From: Vespula vulgaris
Lineage: Eukaryota > Arthropoda > Insecta > Hymenoptera > Vespidae
NCBI RefSeq assembly: GCF_905475345.1
Contig: NC_066588.1
Span: 10,294,501 to 10,358,500, forward strand
Direction: 5' to 3'
Length of the DNA: 64,000 bases
Shown here: positions 11,206 through 24,386 of the stretch, piece by piece
How the letters are laid out: each line of letters opens with the position of its first letter
Position numbering within the stretch: the stretch's first letter is position 1
Translations under genes and position numbers: made by a program
Notes under the pieces: model-generated
The model's database searches: none
What the model saw: the letters and a program-made list of their open reading frames with translations, nothing else
Told to the model about the DNA's origin: nothing

Positions 11206-13512
11206 CTTTGTTCCCTTTAAACCGTTATAACTCGCCTTCTATTGGTCCGATCTGGACGAAGAGAATATGGACGTAGAGGGCGCGACGAGCCCTTTCCAAT
11301 GACCCCGGTCCGGTTCTCCTAGGTGCTATAGTTTCGGAGAAAAAAATTGTTAAAGAAAAATTTTTTTTTCCTTTGTTCCCTTTAAACCGTTATAACTCGC
11401 CTCCTATTGGTCCGATCTGGACGAAAAAAATATGGGCGTAGAGGGCGCGACGAGCCCTTTCCAATGACCCCGGTCCGGTTCTCCTAGGTGCTATAGTTTC
11501 GGAGAAAAAAATTGTTAAAGAAAAATTTTTTTTTCCTTTGTTCCCTTTAAACCGTTATAACTCGCCTCCTATTGGTCCGATCTGGACGAAGAAATATGGG
11601 CGTAGAGGGCGCGACGAGCCCTTTCCAATGACCCCGGTCCGGTTCTCCTAGGTGCTATAGTTTCGGAGAAAAAAATTGTTAAAGAAAAATTTTTTTTTCC
11701 TTTGTTCCCTTTAAACCGTTATAACTCGCCTCCTATTGGTCCGATCTGGACGAAAAAAATATGGGCGTAGAGGGCACGACGAGCCCTTTCCAATGACCCC
11801 GGTCGGGTTCTCCTAGGTGCTATAGTTTCGGAGAAAAAAATTGTTAAAGAAAAATGTTTTTTTCCTTTGTTCCCTTTAAACCGTTATAACTCGCCTCCTA
11901 TTGGTCCGATCTGGACGAAAAAAATATGGGCGTAGAGGGCGCGACGAGCCCTTTCCAATGACCCCGGTCGGGTTCTCCTAGGTGCTATAGTTTCGGAGAA
12001 AAAAATTGTTAAAGAAAAATTTTTTTTTCCTTTGTTCCCTTTAAACCGTTATAACTCGCCTCCTATTGGTCCGATCTGGACGAAAAAAATATGGGCGTAG
12101 AGGGCGCGACGAGCCCTTTCCAATGACCCCGGTCGGGTTCTCCTAGGTGCTATAGTTTCGGAGAAAAAAATTGTTAAAGAAAAATTTTTTTTTCCTTTGT
12201 TCCCTTTAAACCGTTATAACTCGCCTCCTATTGGTCCGATCTGGACGAAAAAAATATGGGCGTAGAGGGCGCGACGAGCCCTTTCCAATGACCCCGGTCC
12301 GGTTCTCCTAGGTGCTATAGTTTCGGAGAAAAAAATTGTTCAAGAAAAATTTTTTTTTCCTTTGTTCCCTTTAAACCGTTATAACTCGGCTCCTATTGGT
12401 CCGATCTGGACGAAAAAAATATGGGCGTAGAGGGCGCGACGAGCCCTTTCCAATGACCCCGGTCGGGTTCTCCTAGGTGCTATAGTTTCGGAGAAAAAAA
12501 TTGTTAAAGAAAAATGTTTTTTTCCTTTGTTCCCTTTAAACCGTTATAACTCGCCTCCTATTGGTCCGATCTGGACGAAAAAAATATGGGCGTAGAGGGC
12601 GCGACGAGCCCTTTCCAATGACCCCGGTCGGGTTCTCCTAGGTGCTATAGTTTCGGAGAAAAAAATTGTTAAAGAAAAATTTTTTTTTCCTTTGTTCCCT
12701 TTAAACCGTTATAACTCGCCTCCTATTGGTCCGATCTGGACGAAAAAAATATGGGCGTAGAGGGCGCGACGAGCCCTTTCCAATGACCCCGGTCGGGTTC
12801 TCCTAGGTGCTATAGTTTCGGAGAAAAAAATTGTTCAAGAAAAATTTTTTTTTCCTTTGTTCCCTTTAAACCGTTATAACTCGGCTCCTATTGGTCCGAT
12901 CTGGACGAAAAAAATATGGGCGTAGAGGGCGCGACGAGCCCTTTCCAATGACCCCGGTCGGGTTCTCCTCGGTGCTATAGTTTCGGAGAAAAAAATTGTT
13001 AAAGAAAAATTTTTTTTTCCTTTGTTCCCTTTAAACCGTTATAACTCGCCCCCTATTGGTCCGATCTGGACGAAAAAAATATGGGCGTAGAGGGCGCGAC
13101 GAGCCCTTTCCAATGACCCCGGTCCGGTTCTCCTAGGTGCTATAGTTTCGGAGAAAAAAATTGTTAAAGAAAAATTTTTTTTTCCTTTGATCCCTTTAAA
13201 CCGTTATAACTCGGCTCCTATTGGTCCGATCTGGACGAAGAAAATATGGGCGTAGAGGGCGCGACGATCCCTTTCCAATGACCCCGGTCCGGTTCTCCTA
13301 GGTGCTATAGTTTCGGAGAAAAAAATTGTTAAAGAAAAATTTTTTTTCCTTTGTTCCCTTTAAACCGTTATAACTCGCCTCCTATTGGTCCGATCTGGAC
13401 GAAGAAAATATGGGCGTAGAGGGCGCGACGATCCCTTTCCAATGACCCCGGTCCGGTTCTCCTAGGTGCTATAGTTTCGGAGAAAAAAATTGTTAAAGAA
13501 AAATTTTTTTTC
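11206..13512 (+). repeat. 14-monomer HOR variant, copy 2
   Basis: Same composition and same 2,307-bp length as 1978-4284, with the next type A at 13,513. It directly follows a 12-mer, as copy 1 does. Confidence 0.8.
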
Positions 13513-16500
13513 CTTTGTTCCCTTTAAACCGTTATAACTCGCTTTCTATTGGTCCGATCTGGACGAAGAGAATATGGACGTAGAGGGCGCGACGAGCCCT
13601 TTCCAATGACCCCGGTCCGGTTCTCCTAGGTGCTATAGTTTCGGAGAAAAAAATTGTTAAAGAAAAATTTTTTTTTCCTTTGTTCCCTTTAAACCGTTAT
13701 AACTCGCCTCCTATTGGTCCGATCTGGACGAAAAAAATATGGGCGTAGAGGGCGCGACGAGCCCTTTCCAATGACCCCGGTCCGGTTCTCCTAGGTGCTA
13801 TAGTTTCGGAGAAAAAAATTGTTAAAGAAAAATTTTTTTTTCCTTTGATCCCTTTAAACCGTTATAACTCGGCTCCTATTGGACCGATCTGGACGAAGAA
13901 AATATGGGCGTAGAGGGCGCGACGATCCCTTTCCAATGACCCCGGTCCGGTTCTCCTAGGTGCTATAGTTTCGGAGAAAAAAATTGTTAAAGAAAAATTT
14001 TTTTTCCTTTGTTCCCTTTAAACCGTTATAACTCGCCTTCTATTGGTCCGATCTGGACGAAGAAAATATGGGCGTAGAGGGCGCGACGATCCCTTTCCAA
14101 TGACCCCGGTCCGGTTCTCCTAGGTGCTATAGTTTCGGAGAAAAAAATTGTTAAAGAAAAATTTTTTTTCCTTTGTTCCCTTTAAACCGTTATAACTCGC
14201 TTTCTATTGGTCCGATCTGGACGAAGAGAATATGGACGTAGAGGGCGCGACGAGCCCTTTCCAATGACCCCGGTCCGGTTCTCCTAGGTGCTATAGTTTC
14301 GGAGAAAAAAATTGTTAAAGAAAAATTTTTTTTTCCTTTGTTCCCTTTAAACCGTTATAACTCGCCTCCTATTGGTCCGATCTGGACGAAAAAAATATGG
14401 GCGTAGAGGGCGCGACGAGCCCTTTCCAATGACCCCGGTCCGGTTCTCCTAGGTGCTATAGTTTCGGAGAAAAAAATTGTTAAAGAAAAATTTTTTTTTC
14501 CTTTGTTCCCTTTAAACCGTTATAACTCGCCTCCTATTGGTCCGATCTGGACGAAGAAATATGGGCGTAGAGGGCGCGACGAGCCCTTTCCAATGACCCC
14601 GGTCCGGTTCTCCTAGGTGCTATAGTTTCAGAGAAAAAAATTGTTAAAGAAAAATTTTTTTTTCCTTTGTTCCCTTTAAACCGTTATAACTCGGCTCCTA
14701 TTGGTCCGATCTGGACGAAAAAAATATGGGCGTAGAGGGCGCGACGAGCCCTTTCCAATGACCCCGGTCGGGTTCTCCTAGGTGCTATAGTTTCGGAGAA
14801 AAAAATTGTTAAAGAAAAATGTTTTTTTCCTTTGTTCCCTTTAAACCGTTATAACTCGCCTCCTATTGGTCCGATCTGGACGAAAAAAATATGGGCGTAG
14901 AGGGCGCGACGAGCCCTTTCCAATGACCCCGGTCGGGTTCTCCTAGGTGCTATAGTTTCGGAGAAAAAAATTGTTAAAGAAAAATTTTTTTTTCCTTTGT
15001 TCCCTTTAAACCGTTATAACTCGCCTCCTATTGGTCCGATCTGGACGAAAAAAATATGGGCGTAGAGGGCGCGACGAGCCCTTTCCAATGACCCCGGTCG
15101 GGTTCTCCTAGGTGCTATAGTTTCGGAGAAAAAAATTGTTAAAGAAAAATTTTTTTTTCCTTTGTTCCCTTTAAACCGTTATAACTCGCCTCCTATTGGT
15201 CCGATCTGGACGAAAAAAATATGGGCGTAGAGGGCGCGACGAGCCCTTTCCAATGACCCCGGTCCGGTTCTCCTAGGTGCTATAGTTTCGGAGAAAAAAA
15301 TTGTTCAAGAAAAATTTTTTTTTCCTTTGTTCCCTTTAAACCGTTATAACTCGGCTCCTATTGGTCCGATCTGGACGAAAAAAATATGGGCGTAGAGGGC
15401 GCGACGAGCCCTTTCCAATGACCCCGGTCGGGTTCTCCTAGGTGCTATAGTTTCGGAGAAAAAAATTGTTAAAGAAAAATGTTTTTTTCCTTTGTTCCCT
15501 TTAAACCGTTATAACTCGCCTCCTATTGGTCCGATCTGGACGAAAAAAATATGGGCGTAGAGGGCGCGACGAGCCCTTTCCAATGACCCCGGTCGCGTTC
15601 TCCTAGGTGCTATAGTTTCGGAGAAAAAAATTGTTAAAGAAAAATTTTTTTTTCCTTTGTTCCCTTTAAACCGTTATAACTCGCCTCCTATTGGTCCGAT
15701 CTGGACGAAAAAAATATGGGCGTAGAGGGCGCGACGAGCCCTTTCCAATGACCCCGGTCGGGTTCTCCTAGGTGCTATAGTTTCGGAGAAAAAAATTGTT
15801 CAAGAAAAATTTTTTTTTCCTTTGTTCCCTTTAAACCGTTATAACTCGGCTCCTATTGGTCCGATCTGGACGAAAAAAATATGGGCGTAGAGGGCGCGAC
15901 GAGCCCTTTCCAATGACCCCGGTCGGGTTCTCCTCGGTGCTATAGTTTCGGAGAAAAAAATTGTTAAAGAAAAATTTTTTTTTCCTTTGTTCCCTTTAAA
16001 CCGTTATAACTCGCCCCCTATTGGTCCGATCTGGACGAAAAAAATATGGGCGTAGAGGGCGCGACGAGCCCTTTCCAATGACCCCGGTCCGGTTCTCCTA
16101 GGTGCTATAGTTTCGGAGAAAAAAATTGTTAAAGAAAAATTTTTTTTTCCTTTGATCCCTTTAAACCGTTATAACTCGGCTCCTATTGGTCCGATCTGGA
16201 CGAAGAAAATATGGGCGTAGAGGGCGCGACGATCCCTTTCCAATGACCCCGGTCCGGTTCTCCTAGGTGCTATAGTTTCGGAGAAAAAAATTGTTAAAGA
16301 AAAATTTTTTTTCCTTTGTTCCCTTTAAACCGTTATAACTCGCCTTCTATTGGTCCGATCTGGACGAAGAAAATATGGGCGTAGAGGGCGCGACGAGCCC
16401 TTTCCAATGACCCCGGTCCGGTTCTCCTAGGTGCTATAGTTTCGGAGAAAAAAATTGTTAAAGAAAAATTTTTTTTCCTTTGTTCCCTTTAAACCGTTAT

Positions 16501-17550
16501 AACTCGCCTTCTATTGGTCCGATCTGGACGAAGAGAATATGGACGTAGAGGGCGCGACGAGCCCTTTCCAATGACCCCGGTCCGGTTCTCCTAGGTGCTA
16601 TAGTTTCGGAGAAAAAAATTGTTAAAGAAAAATTTTTTTTTCCTTTGTTCCCTTTAAACCGTTATAACTCGCCTCCTATTGGTCCGATCTGGACGAAAAA
16701 AATATGGGCGTAGAGGGCGCGACGAGCCCTTTCCAATGACCCCGGTCCGGTTCTCCTAGGTGCTATAGTTTCGGAGAAAAAAATTGTTAAAGAAAAATTT
16801 TTTTTTCCTTTGATCCCTTTAAACCGTTATAACTCGGCTCCTATTGGACCGATCTGGACGAAGAAAATATGGGCGTAGAGGGCGCGACGATCCCTTTCCA
16901 ATGACCCCGGTCCGGTTCTCCTAGGTGCTATAGTTTCGGAGAAAAAAATTGTTAAAGAAAAATTTTTTTTCCTTTGTTCCCTTTAAACCGTTATAACTCG
17001 CCTTCTATTGGTCCGATCTGGACGAAGAAAATATGGGCGTAGAGGGCGCGACGAGCCCTTTCCAATGACCCCGGTCCGGTTCTCCTAGGTGCTATAGTTT
17101 CGGAGAAAAAAATTGTTAAAGAAAAATTTTTTTTCCTTTGTTCCCTTTAAACCGTTATAACTCGCCTTCTATTGGTCCGATCTGGACGAAGAGAATATGG
17201 ACGTAGAGGGCGCGACGAGCCCTTTCCAATGACCCCGGTCCGGTTCTCCTAGGTGCTATAGTTTCGGAGAAAAAAATTGTTAAAGAAAAATTTTTTTTTC
17301 CTTTGTTCCCTTTAAACCGTTATAACTCGCCTCCTATTGGTCCGATCTGGACGAAAAAAATATGGGCGTAGAGGGCGCGACGAGCCCTTTCCAATGACCC
17401 CGGTCCGGTTCTCCTAGGTGCTATAGTTTCGGAGAAAAAAATTGTTAAAGAAAAATTTTTTTTTCCTTTGTTCCCTTTAAACCGTTATAACTCGCCTCCT
17501 ATTGGTCCGATCTGGACGAAGAAATATGGGCGTAGAGGGCGCGACGAGCC

Positions 17551-20500
17551 CTTTCCAAAGACCCCGGTCCGGTTCTCCTAGGTGCTATAGTTTCGGAGAA
17601 AAAAATTGTTAAAGAAAAATTTTTTTTTCCTTTGTTCCCTTTAAACCGTTATAACTCGCCTCCTATTGGTCCGATCTGGACGAAAAAAATATGGGCGTAG
17701 AGGGCGCGACGAGCCCTTTCCAATGACCCCGGTCGGGTTCTCCTAGGTGCTATAGTTTCGGAGAAAAAAATTGTTCAAGAAAAATTTTTTTTTCCTTTGT
17801 TCCCTTTAAACCGTTATAACTCGGCTCCTATTGGTCCGATCTGGACGAAAAAAATATGGGCGTAGAGGGCGCGACGAGCCCTTTCCAATGACCCCGGTCG
17901 GGTTCTCCTCGGTGCTATAGTTTCGGAGAAAAAAATTGTTAAAGAAAAATTTTTTTTTCCTTTGTTCCCTTTAAACCGTTATAACTCGCCCCCTATTGGT
18001 CCGATCTGGACGAAAAAAATATGGGCGTAGAGGGCGCGACGAGCCCTTTCCAATGACCCCGGTCCGGTTCTCCTAGGTGCTATAGTTTCGGAGAAAAAAA
18101 TTGTTAAAGAAAAATTTTTTTTTCCTTTGATCCCTTTAAACCGTTATAACTCGGCTCCTATTGGTCCGATCTGGACGAAGAAAATATGGGCGTAGAGGGC
18201 GCGACGATCCCTTTCCAATGACCCCGGTCCGGTTCTCCTAGGTGCTATAGTTTCGGAGAAAAAAATTGTTAAAGAAAAATTTTTTTTCCTTTGTTCCCTT
18301 TAAACCGTTATAACTCGCCTTCTATTGGTCCGATCTGGACGAAGAGAATATGGACGTAGAGGGCGCGACGAGCCCTTTCCAATGACCCCGGTCCGGTTCT
18401 CCTAGGTGCTATAGTTTCGGAGAAAAAAATTGTTAAAGAAAAATTTTTTTTTCCTTTGTTCCCTTTAAACCGTTATAACTCGCCTCCTATTGGTCCGATC
18501 TGGACGAAAAAAATATGGGCGTAGAGGGCGCGACGAGCCCTTTCCAATGACCCCGGTCCGGTTCTCCTAGGTGCTATAGTTTCGGAGAAAAAAATTGTTA
18601 AAGAAAAATTTTTTTTTCCTTTGATCCCTTTAAACCGTTATAACTCGGCTCCTATTGGACCGATCTGGACGAAGAAAATATGGGCGTAGAGGGCGCGACG
18701 ATCCCTTTCCAATGACCCCGGTCCGGTTCTCCTAGGTGCTATAGTTTCGGAGAAAAAAATTGTTAAAGAAAAATTTTTTTTCCTTTGTTCCCTTTAAACC
18801 GTTATAACTCGCCTCCTATTGGTCCGATCTGGACGAAGAAAATATGGGCGTAGAGGGCGCGACGATCCCTTTCCAATGACCCCGGTCCGGTTCTCCTAGG
18901 TGCTATAGTTTCGGAGAAAAAAATTGTTAAAGAAAAATTTTTTTTCCTTTGTTCCCTTTAAACCGTTATAACTCGCCTTCTATTGGTCCGATCTGGACGA
19001 AGAGAATATGGACGTAGAGGGCGCGACGAGCCCTTTCCAATGACCCCGGTCCGGTTCTCCTAGGTGCTATAGTTTCGGAGAAAAAAATTGTTAAAGAAAA
19101 ATTTTTTTTTCCTTTGTTCCCTTTAAACCGTTATAACTCGCCTCCTATTGGTCCGATCTGGACGAAAAAAATATGGGCGTAGAGGGCGCGACGAGCCCTT
19201 TCCAATGACCCCGGTCCGGTTCTCCTAGGTGCTATAGTTTCGGAGAAAAAAATTGTTAAAGAAAAATTTTTTTTTCCTTTGTTCCCTTTAAACCGTTATA
19301 ACTCGCCTCCTATTGGTCCGATCTGGACGAAGAAATATGGGCGTAGAGGGCGCGACGAGCCCTTTCCAAAGACCCCGGTCCGGTTCTCCTAGGTGCTATA
19401 GTTTCGGAGAAAAAAATTGTTAAAGAAAAATTTTTTTTTCCTTTGTTCCCTTTAAACCGTTATAACTCGGCTCCTATTGGTCCGATCTGGACGAAAAAAA
19501 TATGGGCGTAGAGGGCGCGACGAGCCCTTTCCAATGACCCCGGTCGGGTTCTCCTAGGTGCTATAGTTTCGGAGAAAAAAATTGTTCAAGAAAAATTTTT
19601 TTTTCCTTTGTTCCCTTTAAACCGTTATAACTCGGCTCCTATTGGTCCGATCTGGACGAAAAAAATATGGGCGTAGAGGGCGCGACGAGCCCTTTCCAAT
19701 GACCCCGGTCGGGTTCTCCTCGGTGCTATAGTTTCGGAGAAAAAAATTGTTAAAGAAAAATTTTTTTTTCCTTTGTTCCCTTTAAACCGTTATAACTCGC
19801 CCCCTATTGGTCCGATCTGGACGAAAAAAATATGGGCGTAGAGGGCGCGACGAGCCCTTTCCAATGACCCCGGTCCGGTTCTCCTAGGTGCTATAGTTTC
19901 GGAGAAAAAAATTGTTAAAGAAAAATTTTTTTTCCTTTGTTCCCTTTAAACCGTTATAACTCGCCTTCTATTGGTCCGATCTGGACGAAGAGAATATGGG
20001 CGTAGAGGGCGCGACGAGCCCTTTCCAATGACCCCGGTCCGGTTCTCCTAGGTGCTATAGTTTCGGAGAAAAAAATTGTTAAAGAAAAATTTTTTTTTCC
20101 TTTGTTCCCTTTAAACCGTTATAACTCGCCTCCTATTGGTCCGATCTGGACGAAAAAAATATGGGCGTAGAGGGCGCGACGAGCCCTTTCCAATGACCCC
20201 GGTCCGGTTCTCCTAGGTGCTATAGTTTCGGAGAAAAAAATTGTTAAAGAAAAATTTTTTTTTCCTTTGTTCCCTTTAAACCGTTATAACTCGCCTCCTA
20301 TTGGTCCGATCTGGACGAAGAAATATGGGCGTAGAGGGCGCGACGAGCCCTTTCCAATGACCCCGGTCCGGTTCTCCTAGGTGCTATAGTTTCGGAGAAA
20401 AAAATTGTTAAAGAAAAATTTTTTTTTCCTTTGTTCCCTTTAAACCGTTATAACTCGCCTCCTATTGGTCCGATCTGGACGAAAAAAATATGGGCGTAGA

Positions 20501-21172
20501 GGGCGCGACGAGCCCTTTCCAATGACCCCGGTCGGGTTCTCCTAGGTGCTATAGTTTCGGAGAAAAAAATTGTTAAAGAAAAATGTTTTTTTCCTTTGTT
20601 CCCTTTAAACCGTTATAACTCGCCTCCTATTGGTCCGATCTGGACGAAAAAAATATGGGCGTAGAGGGCGCGACGAGCCCTTTCCAATGACCCCGGTCGG
20701 GTTCTCCTAGGTGCTATAGTTTCGGAGAAAAAAATTGTTAAAGAAAAATTTTTTTTTCCTTTGTTCCCTTTAAACCGTTATAACTCGCCTCCTATTGGTC
20801 CGATCTGGACGAAAAAAATATGGGCGTAGAGGGCGCGACGAGCCCTTTCCAATGACCCCGGTCGGGTTCTCCTAGGTGCTATAGTTTCGGAGAAAAAAAT
20901 TGTTAAAGAAAAATTTCTTTTTCCTTTGTTCCCTTTAAACCGTTATAACTCGCCTCCTATTGGTCCGATCTGGACGAAAAAAATATGGGCGTAGAGGGCG
21001 CCACGAGCCCTTTCCAATGACCCCGGTCGGGTTCTCCTAGGTGCTATAGTTTCGGAGAAAAAAATTGTTCAAGAAAAATTTTTTTTTCCTTTGTTCCCTT
21101 TAAACCGTTATAACTCGGCTCCTATTGGTCCGATCTGGACGAAAAAAATATGGGCGTAGAGGGCGCAACGAG
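17551..21172 (+). repeat. Tandem 11-monomer unit, offset 1,811 bp
   Basis: The private CCAAAGACC change occurs at 17,551 and 19,362, and the CCTCGG markers lie at 17,906 and 19,717. Both pairs are 1,811 bp apart (11 monomers). The unit is J-K-A-M-K'-L'-A-M-N-plus flanks. I did not trace the exact ends. Confidence 0.65.
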
Positions 21173-22740
21173 CCCTTTCCAATGACCCCGGTCGGGTTCT
21201 CCTAGGTGCTATAGTTTCGGAGAAAAAAATTGTTCAAGAAAAATTTTTTTTTCCTTTGTTCCCTTTAAACCGTTATAACTCGGCTCCTATTGGTCCGATC
21301 TAGACGAAAAAAATATGTGCGTAGAGGGCGCGACGAGCCCTTTCCAATGACCCCGGTCGGGTTCTCCTAGGTGCTATAGTTTCGGAGAAAAAAATTGTTA
21401 AAGAAAAATTTTTTTTTCCTTTGTTCCCTTTAAACCGTTATAACTCGCCTCCTATTGGTCCGATCTGGACGAAAAAAATATGGGCGTAGAGGGCGCGACG
21501 AGCCCTTTCCAATGACCCCGGTCGGGTTCTCCTAGGTGCTATAGTTTCGGAGAAAAAAATTGTTCAAGAAAAATTTTTTTTTCCTTTGTTCCCTTTAAAC
21601 CGTTATAACTCGGCTCCTATTGGTCCGATCTGGACGAAAAAAATATGGGCGTAGAGGGCGCGACGAGCCCTTTCCAATGACCCCGGTCGGGTTCTCCTCG
21701 GTGCTATAGTTTCGGAGAAAAAAATTGTTAAAGAAAAATTTTTTTTTCCTTTGTTCCCTTTAAACCGTTATAACTCGCCCCCTATTGGTCCGATCTGGAC
21801 GAAAAAAATATGGGCGTAGAGGGCGCGACGAGCCCTTTCCAATGACCCCGGTCCGGTTCTCCTAGGTGCTATAGTTTCGGAGAAAAAAATTGTTAAAGAA
21901 AAATTTTTTTTTCCTTTGATCCCTTTAAACCGTTATAACTCGGCTCCTATTGGTCCGATCTGGACGAAGAAAATATGGGCGTAGAGGGCGCGACGATCCC
22001 TTTCCAATGACCCCGGTCCGGTTCTCCTAGGTGCTATAGTTTCGGAGAAAAAAATTGTTAAAGAAAAATTTTTTTTCCTTTGTTCCCTTTAAACCGTTAT
22101 AACTCGCCTTCTATTGGTCCGATCTGGACGAAGAGAATATGGACGTAGAGGGCGCGACGAGCCCTTTCCAATGACCCCGGTCCGGTTCTCCTAGGTGCTA
22201 TAGTTTCGGAGAAAAAAATTGTTAAAGAAAAATTTTTTTTTCCTTTGTTCCTTTTAAACCGTTATAACTCGGCTGCTATTGGTCCGATCTGGACGAAAAA
22301 AATATGGGCGTAGAGGGCGCGACGAGCCCTTTCCAATGACCCCGGTCCGGTTCTCCTAGGTGCTATAGTTTCGGAGAAAAAAATTGTTAAAGAAAAATTT
22401 TTTTTTCCATTGTTCCCTTTAAACCGTTATAACTCGCCTCCTATTGGTCCGATCTGGACGAAAAAAATATGGGCGTAGAGGGCGCGACGAGCCCTTTCCA
22501 ACCACCCCGGTCCGGTTCTCCTAGGTGCTACAGTTTCGGAGAAAAAAATTGTTAAAGAAAAATTTTTTTTTCCTTTGTACCCTTTAAACCGTTATAACTC
22601 GGCTCCTATTGGTCCAATCTGGACGAAAAAAATATGGGCGTAGAGGGCGCGACGAGCCCTTTCCAACGACCCCGGTCGGGTTCTCCTAGGTGCTATAGTT
22701 TCGGAGAAAAAAATTGTTAAAGAAAAATTTTTTTTTCCTT
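20900..22740 (+). repeat. Segmental duplication, left copy (offset 5,769 bp)
   Basis: GCGCCACGAG at 21,001, CCTCGG at 21,695 and the A start at 22,078 match 26,770, 27,464 and 27,847, all at an offset of 5,769 bp. Upstream the offset is 5,605 bp (one monomer fewer in the left copy), and after the E/F deletion it becomes 5,440 bp. Confidence 0.75.
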
Positions 22741-23231
22741 TGTTCCCTTTAAACCGTTATAACTCGCCTCCTATTGGTCCGATCTGGACGAAAAAAATAT
22801 GGGCGTAGAGGGCGCGACGAGCCCTTTCCAATGACCCCGGTCGGGTTCTCCTAGGTGCTATAGTTTCGGAGAAAAAAATTGTTCAAGAAAAATTCTTTTT
22901 CCTTTGTTCCCTTTAAACCGTTATAACTCGGCTCCTATTGGTCCGATCTGGACGAAAAAAATATGGGCGTAGAGGGCGCAACGAGCCCTTTCCAATGACC
23001 CCGGTCGGGTTCTCCTAGGTGCTATAGTTTCGGAGAAAAAAATTGTTCAAGAAAAATTTTTTTTTCCTTTGTTCCCTTTAAACCGTTATAACTCGGCTCC
23101 TATTGGTCCGATCTAGAGGAAAAAAATATGTGCGTAGAGGGCGCGACGAGCCCTTTCCAATGACCCCGGTCGGGTTCTCCTAGGTGCTATAGTTTCGGAG
23201 AAAAAAATTGTTAAAGAAAAATTTTTTTTTC
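22078..23231 (+). repeat. A-G module, instance 4
   Basis: Complete A-G, 1,154 bp. B carries a private change (GGCTGCTATT) and G reads CTAGAGGA instead of CTAGACGA. G-H-I-J is then repeated in tandem. Confidence 0.85.
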
Positions 23232-23726
23232 CTTTGTTCCCTTTAAACCGTTATAACTCGCCTCCTATTGGTCCGATCTGGACGAAAAAAATATGGGCGT
23301 AGAGGGCGCGACGAGCCCTTTCCAATGACCCCGGTCGGGTTCTCCTAGGTGCTATAGTTTCGGAGAAAAAAATTGTTCAAGAAAAATTTTTTTTTCCTTT
23401 GTTCCCTTTAAACCGTTATAACTCGGCTCCTATTGGTCCGATCTGGACGAAAAAAATATGGGCGTAGAGGGCGCGACGAGCCCTTTCCAATGACCCCGGT
23501 CGGGTTCTCCTCGGTGCTATAGTTTCGGAGAAAAAAATTGTTAAAGAAAAATTTTTTTTTCCTTTGTTCCCTTTAAACCGTTATAACTCGCCCCCTATTG
23601 GTCCGATCTGGACGAAAAAAATATGGGCGTAGAGGGCGCGACGAGCCCTTTCCAATGACCCCGGTCCGGTTCTCCTAGGTGCTATAGTTTCGGAGAAAAA
23701 AATTGTTCAAGAAAAATTTTTTTTTC
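23067..23726 (+). repeat. G-H-I-J four-mer, first copy at locus 1
   Basis: Exactly 660 bp. G reads CTAGAGGA. It is followed at 23,727 by a second G-H-I-J in tandem. The J/G joint carries a TTCAAG tail after a J body, a J/F hybrid. Confidence 0.8.
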
Positions 23727-24386
23727 CTTTGTTCCCTTTAAACCGTTATAACTCGGCTCCTATTGGTCCGATCTAGACGAAAAAAATATGTGCGTAGAGG
23801 GCGCGACGAGCCCTTTCCAATGACCCCGGTCGGGTTCTCCTAGGTGCTATAGTTTCGGAGAAAAAAATTGTTAAAGAAAAATTTTTTTTTCCTTTGTTCC
23901 CTTTAAACCGTTATAACTCGCCTCCTATTGGTCCGATCTGGACGAAAAAAATATGGGCGTAGAGGGCGCGACGAGCCCTTTCCAATGACCCCGGTCGGGT
24001 TCTCCTAGGTGCTATAGTTTCGGAGAAAAAAATTGTTCAAGAAAAATTTTTTTTTCCTTTGTTCCCTTTAAACCGTTATAACTCGGCTCCTATTGGTCCG
24101 ATCTGGACGAAAAAAATATGGGCGTAGAGGGCGCGACGAGCCCTTTCCAATGACCCCGGTCGGGTTCTCCTCGGTGCTATAGTTTCGGAGAAAAAAATTG
24201 TTAAAGAAAAATTTTTTTTTCCTTTGTTCCCTTTAAACCGTTATAACTCGCCCCCTATTGGTCCGATCTGGACGAAAAAAATATGGGCGTAGAGGGCGCG
24301 ACGAGCCCTTTCCAATGACCCCGGTCCGGTTCTCCTAGGTGCTATAGTTTCGGAGAAAAAAATTGTTAAAGAAAAATTTTTTTTTC
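23727..24386 (+). repeat. G-H-I-J four-mer, second copy at locus 1
   Basis: Exactly 660 bp. G reads CTAGACGA, and K (GATCC head) follows at 24,387. CCTCGG markers at 23,508 and 24,168 are 660 bp apart. Confidence 0.8.

Larger units (their letters stand above)
9229..15790 (+). repeat. Segmental duplication, right copy (offset 9,228 bp)
   Basis: Partner of 1-6560, about 40 monomers in perfect register. Differences seen include GGCTCC against GCCTCC near 14,692 and CCGG against CGGG near 12,299. The left copy may extend beyond the window. Confidence 0.85.
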
